Part shown: positions 4,838-7,643 of the stretch, one piece after another
How positions within the stretch are numbered: position 1 is the first letter of the stretch
How the letters are laid out: the number at the start of each line of letters is the position of its first letter
Origin: Oscillospiraceae bacterium
GTDB lineage: Bacteria > Bacillota_A > Clostridia > Oscillospirales > Ruminococcaceae
Length of the DNA stretch: 7,643 bases
Assembly (NCBI GenBank): GCA_017848205.1
Contig: JAGDDO010000105.1
Coordinates: 1 to 7,643, forward strand
Direction: 5' to 3'
Program-made: the position numbers and the translations under genes
Notes under the pieces: generated by a model
The model's input: only the letters and a program-made list of their open reading frames with translations
Told to the model about the DNA's origin: nothing
Database searches by the model: none

Positions 4838-6223
4838 TTACTTTGAAGAGATGTACCTGTCGATCGAAGCCGCAGCTGTCTTGCCGGCACCCATTGCAAG
4901 GATTACTGTAGCAGCGCCTGTTACAGCGTCACCGCCGGCGTAGATACCGTCTCTTGTTGTCATCATGTCTTCATTAACAACGAGACAGCCTCTTTTGTTA
5001 GCTTCAATACCCTTTGTTGTTCTTCTGATAAGCGGGTTAGGTGAAGTACCGATAGACATGATAACTGTGTCTACTTCGAGGTCAAATTCTGAACCAGGAA
5101 CTTCCTTAGGTCTTCTTCTGCCGCTTTCATCAGGTTCGCCGAGTTCCATCTTAATGCACTGCATTGATGAAACTCTGCCGTTTTCATCACCGTTTATCTT
5201 TACAGGATTGTTGAGGAGCATGAATTCGATGCCCTCTTCCTTTGCGTGGTGAACTTCTTCCTTTCTTGCAGGAAGTTCTTCCTCGGAACGTCTGTAAACG
5301 ATGTATACGTGTTCAGCACCCATTCTCATTGCGCTTCTTGCTGCGTCCATTGCAACGTTACCGCCGCCTACGACTGCAACCTTCTTTGACTTGATAACAG
5401 GTGTTGTGTAGTCATCAAGATATCCCTTCATAAGGTTGATACGTGTAAGATATTCATTTGCTGAACATACACCGATAAGTGACTCGCCTTCGATTCCCAT
5501 GAAGTTAGGAAGACCTGCACCTGATCCGATGAATACAGCTTCGTAGCCCATGTCAATGATGTCATCGATTGAGAGGACCTTACCGATTACCATGTTTGTC
5601 ATTATTTCAACGCCGAGATCCTTAAGAGCGTTTATTTCCTTCTGAACGATCGACTTAGGAAGTCTGAATTCAGGGATACCGTACATGAGAACGCCGCCGG
5701 CAACATGGAAAGCTTCAAAAACAGTTACCTGATAGCCGAGTCTTGCGAGGTCGCCTGCACATGTAAGACCTGCAGGGCCTGCACCTACTACTGCTACCTT
5801 CTTACCGTTTGATACAGGCTTCTGTACCGGAGCAGTTTTGCCGTTCATTACGTAGTCAGCAACGAATCTTTCGAGACGGCCTATACCTACAGGCTCGCCC
5901 TTGATGCCTCTTACACACTTGCCCTCACACTGGTTTTCCTGAGGACAGACACGTCCGCATACAGCCGGAAGGCCGTTTGTTGACTTGATTACTTCATAGG
6001 CACCGTAAAAATCCTTTTCCTTTACCTTTGCGATGAATTCAGGGATCTTTACACCTACAGGACATCCTGTAACGCATGGCTTGTTCTTGCAGTTAAGGCA
6101 TCTTTCAGCTTCCTCGACTGCCATTTCCTCAGTATAGCCGAGAGTAACTTCCTCGAAGTTTCTTGCTCTTACCTTCGGATCCTGTTCAGGCATTACAACT
6201 TTATTTAAAGACATATTTGGCAT
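4838..6223 (-). CDS. nfnB: NADH-dependent ferredoxin:NADP+ oxidoreductase, beta (large) subunit
   Basis: A 461-residue flavin and iron-sulfur protein related to the glutamate synthase small subunit. With NfnA it forms the cytoplasmic bifurcating transhydrogenase that couples NADH and reduced ferredoxin oxidation to NADP+ reduction. N-terminal cysteines for two [4Fe-4S] clusters are seen at 42, 45, 50, 54 and 89, 93, 99, 103. The FAD Rossmann motif VVGAGPAGL is at 145-153, the NADP(H) motif VVGGGNVAMDAAR at 284-296, and the C-terminal FAD motif GGDAVTGAATVILAMG at 430-445. The length fits the family (about 460-470). The ATG at 6223 follows a perfect AAGGAGG (6234-6240); a second ATG three codons on is less well placed. 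It follows nfnA by 23 bases in the same operon. The same fold occurs in the GltD subunit of glutamate synthase, but pairing with the NfnA-type protein and absence of a large GltB here favour NfnB. Confidence 0.9.
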   Translation of the reverse strand: MPNMSLNKVVMPEQDPKVRARNFEEVTLGYTEEMAVEEAERCLNCKNKPCVTGCPVGVKIPEFIAKVKEKDFYGAYEVIKSTNGLPAVCGRVCPQENQCEGKCVRGIKGEPVGIGRLERFVADYVMNGKTAPVQKPVSNGKKVAVVGAGPAGLTCAGDLARLGYQVTVFEAFHVAGGVLMYGIPEFRLPKSIVQKEINALKDLGVEIMTNMVIGKVLSIDDIIDMGYEAVFIGSGAGLPNFMGIEGESLIGVCSANEYLTRINLMKGYLDDYTTPVIKSKKVAVVGGGNVAMDAARSAMRMGAEHVYIVYRRSEEELPARKEEVHHAKEEGIEFMLLNNPVKINGDENGRVSSMQCIKMELGEPDESGRRRPKEVPGSEFDLEVDTVIMSIGTSPNPLIRRTTKGIEANKRGCLVVNEDMMTTRDGIYAGGDAVTGAATVILAMGAGKTAAASIDRYISSK

Positions 6224-6246
6224 TTTAAAATATCCTCCTTAAAGAA

Positions 6247-7074
6247 TCACTTGGCCTGAGCCATCATGCGACAGGCATGTTCCTGTTCCCTGTATGTTGA
6301 GTTTCTGCTCATGAGCTCGTCGAAGTTTACCAGGTGTCCGTCGAAGTCAGGTCCGTCAACACATGCATACTTTGTCTCGCCGCCTACAGTTACACGGCAT
6401 CCGCCGCACATTCCTGTACCGTCGATCATTACAGGGTTGAGTGATACTATTGTCTTTATGTCATACTTCTTAGTCACTGAACAGACGAACTTCATCATCG
6501 GAACAGGTCCGATCGCGATAACTTCGTCAAACTTCTTTCCGCTCTGGATGAGTTCCTCAAGAGCTGTTGTTACGAAGCCCTGCTTACCGTAGGAACCGTC
6601 ATCTGTTGTGATGATGAGATCAGTACATGCAGCCTTGAATTCATCTTCGAGGATAACAATATCTTTGTTTCTGAATCCGGCAATAACAGTTGTGTCAATA
6701 CCTCTGTTAAAGAGTGCCTTTGCCTGCGGATAAGCGATAGCACAGCCTACGCCGCCGCCGATAACGCAGACGCTCTTTGTGCCTTCTTCAATATGTGTCG
6801 GAACACCGAGAGGTCCTACAAAGTCAAGGATCGTATCACCTTCGCCGAGCTTTGAAAGCTGTTCTGTAGTCTTTCCTACGATCTGGATAATAACCGTAAC
6901 AGTTCCCTTTTCTCTGTCATAGTCAGCAATTGTGAAAGGAACTCGTTCGCCCTTTTCATCAACTCTTAAAATAATGAACTGACCCGGCTGAGCCTTTTTA
7001 GCAATAAACGGAGCTTCAACTGACATGAGGAAAACTGCGTCATTCAATGCTCTCTTTGTAACGATTTTAAACAT
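6247..7074 (-). CDS. nfnA: NADH-dependent ferredoxin:NADP+ oxidoreductase, alpha (small) subunit
   Basis: A 275-residue FAD/NAD-binding protein of the ferredoxin-NADP reductase superfamily that also resembles the dihydroorotate dehydrogenase electron-transfer subunit (PyrK). The N-terminal FAD domain shows RVPFT (44-48) and FVGPLG. The NAD domain shows CVIGGGVG (103-110). The C-terminal [2Fe-2S] site is MIDGTGMCGGC, with Asp218, Cys223, Cys226 and Cys238, where the aspartate fits the unusual three-Cys/one-Asp ligation reported for NfnA. It would take electrons from NADH and deliver them to NfnB. I chose the ATG at 7074 (MFKIVTKR) because AGGAGAG (7084-7090) precedes it; the upstream GTG at 7110 adds 12 residues that run through the ribosome binding site and has none of its own. 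The leader upstream contains repeat copy 2. The adjacent nfnB rules out a pyrimidine role in practice. Confidence 0.9.
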   Translation of the reverse strand: MFKIVTKRALNDAVFLMSVEAPFIAKKAQPGQFIILRVDEKGERVPFTIADYDREKGTVTVIIQIVGKTTEQLSKLGEGDTILDFVGPLGVPTHIEEGTKSVCVIGGGVGCAIAYPQAKALFNRGIDTTVIAGFRNKDIVILEDEFKAACTDLIITTDDGSYGKQGFVTTALEELIQSGKKFDEVIAIGPVPMMKFVCSVTKKYDIKTIVSLNPVMIDGTGMCGGCRVTVGGETKYACVDGPDFDGHLVNFDELMSRNSTYREQEHACRMMAQAK

Positions 7075-7103
7075 TATAAAGATCTCTCCTTCTATAAAAT
7101 AAT

Positions 7104-7203
7104 GAAACACTGATCATTCCGCAGATCCGGCTTTGCCGGTTCTGCAGGCGGGAAGAAAGCGGGACTTTGCCCGTCCCCCACGCCGATCACAGATCAGCGT
7201 TTC
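7104..7203 (+). repeat. Three-hairpin palindromic repeat, copy 2 (inside nfnA leader)
   Basis: Hairpin 1 pairs GCAGATCCGGC (7121-7131) with GCCGGTTCTGC (7135-7145), one T-T mismatch and loop TTT. Hairpin 2 is degenerate (GGGAC 7161-7165 with GTCCC 7173-7177). Hairpin 3 pairs ACGCCGATC (7180-7188) with GATCAGCGT (7192-7200), with one mismatch. The ends are inverted repeats: GAAACACTGATC (7104-7115) against GATCAGCGTTTC (7192-7203), 11 of 12 matching. It lies between the nfn promoter and the nfnA ribosome binding site, so it should be transcribed as part of the 5' leader. It is the most diverged of the three copies. Confidence 0.8.
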
Positions 7204-7245
7204 CCTGAAACCACAAGATGGCTGTTTTTTGCCGTACTAATTACT

Positions 7246-7274
7246 ATTCTATCACAATTCTTTCTAACATGCAA
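7246..7274 (-). promoter_or_regulatory. Sigma-A promoter of nfnA-nfnB
   Basis: On the minus strand TTGCAT (7269-7274) and TAGAAT (7246-7251) are 17 bases apart, with TGA directly before the -10 box giving an extended -10. Transcription would start near 7239 and produce a leader of about 165 bases that includes repeat copy 2. The promoter follows the metK terminator. Confidence 0.7.
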
Positions 7275-7302
7275 TAGCTTTTTTTATACGAAACTTTTTT
7301 TG

Positions 7303-7355
7303 ACATAAAAAACAAAAGCGGAAGCATGATCGCCGTCAAACGACCACACTTCCAC
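7303..7355 (-). terminator. Strong intrinsic terminator of the metK transcript
   Basis: On the minus strand a 15-bp stem (7341-7355 with 7318-7332, several G-U pairs, eight-base loop) starts GTGGAAG and closes CTTCCGC, followed by TTTTGTTTTTTATGT. It is the first convincing terminator after metK, about 140 bases past its stop, so repeat copy 3 is transcribed in the metK 3' untranslated region. Confidence 0.88.
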
Positions 7356-7359
7356 TATA

Positions 7360-7483
7360 TTTCTTAGGAAAACACTGATTATATCGGAAATCCGGCTTCG
7401 CCGGATTTCCGGAGGTGGGATTTGCGGGGCTTCGCCCCGGAGCCCTACGCTGATTTATGAATAAATCAGCGTTTCCTTAGAAA
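7360..7483 (+). repeat. Three-hairpin palindromic repeat, copy 3, with terminal inverted repeats
   Basis: The most complete copy. Hairpin 1 is a perfect 12-bp stem (7385-7396 with 7400-7411; CGGAAATCCGGC, loop TTC). Hairpin 2 has six pairs (7425-7430 with 7434-7439, loop TTC). Hairpin 3 is a perfect 12-bp palindrome (7447-7458 with 7461-7472; ACGCTGATTTAT). The outer ends, 7360-7380 and 7464-7483, are inverted repeats about 20 bases long that differ by two substitutions and one indel; the inner part of the right end is shared with hairpin 3. The copy is located between the metK stop codon and the metK terminator. Confidence 0.85.
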
Positions 7484-7493
7484 AAATGCCTGT

Positions 7494-7643
7494 TTACTTA
7501 AGTGCTGCCTTAAGTGCTTCAGCCTTGTCTGTCTTCTCCCATGCAACGCCGAGGTCCTCACGTCCCATGTGGCCGTATGCAGCGAGCTTTCTGTACTGCG
7601 GCTTTCTGAGCGCGAGAGTTTCGATGATTGATGCAGGTCTTAA
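7494..7643 (-). CDS. metK: S-adenosylmethionine synthetase, C-terminal end (partial)
   Basis: The last 49 codons and TAA stop of MetK, which makes S-adenosylmethionine from methionine and ATP in the cytoplasm. The visible residues [30 protein letters not shown] and [15 protein letters not shown] match the characteristic MetK tail (LRPxxII...L.L..P.YR..AAYGH.GR......WE.TDKA..L). The gene continues beyond the right edge, so its start, promoter and any SAM-responsive leader are not visible. It forms a separate unit from nfnAB, with a terminator between them. Confidence 0.93.
   Translation of the reverse strand, partial: LRPASIIETLALRKPQYRKLAAYGHMGREDLGVAWEKTDKAEALKAALK

Noticed and set aside
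4838..6223. Glutamate synthase small subunit (gltD)
   Set aside because: The fold is shared, but it directly follows an NfnA-type flavoprotein with a [2Fe-2S] site and no large glutamate synthase gene is present, so NfnB fits better.
7075..7110. Upstream GTG start for nfnA adding 12 residues
   Set aside because: The extension is translated from the ribosome binding site and the edge of repeat copy 2; the ATG at 7074 has a proper AGGAGAG and matches the family's N-terminus.
7104..7483. CRISPR array
   Set aside because: Only two copies here (three in the window), with internal palindromes, unequal spacing and no spacer-repeat periodicity or cas genes.

Overview
The window reads as chromosomal DNA of a Gram-positive Clostridia, most likely a Ruminococcus-type gut or rumen bacterium (Oscillospiraceae/Ruminococcaceae). 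The reasons are the SCIFF peptide plus its radical SAM maturase next to yajC (a clostridial signature), strong GGAGG-type ribosome binding sites, textbook sigma-A promoters, a lipoprotein resembling the clostridial DUF4358 family and acidic Thr/Glu linkers on secreted proteins. Every gene I can support lies on the minus strand, so transcription runs right to left. This lineage assignment is inference.

In transcription order: (1) 7494-7643 is the C-terminal end of metK (S-adenosylmethionine synthetase), cut by the window edge; its 3' untranslated region holds a structured repeat and then a strong intrinsic terminator (7303-7355). (2) A sigma-A promoter (7246-7274) drives nfnA (6247-7074) and nfnB (4838-6223), the two subunits of the electron-bifurcating NADH-dependent ferredoxin:NADP+ oxidoreductase; a second copy of the repeat sits inside their 5' leader. 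(3) Two hairpins separate nfnB from yajC (4333-4734), a Sec translocon accessory protein, which ends at a terminator at 4196-4242. (4) A perfect TTGAAA-17-TATAAT promoter (4161-4189) precedes scfA (3899-4042), a small cysteine-rich SCIFF ribosomal peptide precursor too short for routine gene calling, and scfB (2418-3788), its radical SAM/SPASM thioether-forming maturase. A hairpin lies between the two genes and a terminator after scfB. (5) Another TTGAAA-17-TATAAT promoter (2167-2195) drives an envelope operon: a membrane-anchored SGNH/GDSL hydrolase (1222-2127), a second, probably lipid-anchored, SGNH hydrolase (208-1158, true start probably further upstream), and the start of a small lipoprotein (1-195) that runs off the left edge.

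The most notable non-coding content is a family of three-hairpin palindromic repeats present three times in 7.6 kb (2245-2332, 7104-7203, 7360-7483), all in the same orientation. The stems show compensatory base changes between copies, and two copies have near-identical terminal inverted repeats, which suggests a small dispersed, possibly mobilised, structured element. The most notable coding observation is the SCIFF peptide: it has five cysteines instead of six, having lost the last conserved one while keeping the Cys and Thr that would form the expected thioether bridge.

Gene-poor stretches are accounted for: 2128-2417 holds a terminator, repeat copy 1 and a promoter; 3789-4332 holds scfA with its promoter, leader and hairpins plus the yajC terminator; 7075-7493 holds repeat copies 2 and 3, the nfn promoter and the metK terminator. 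I found no tRNA, rRNA, CRISPR array, transposase or phage gene.
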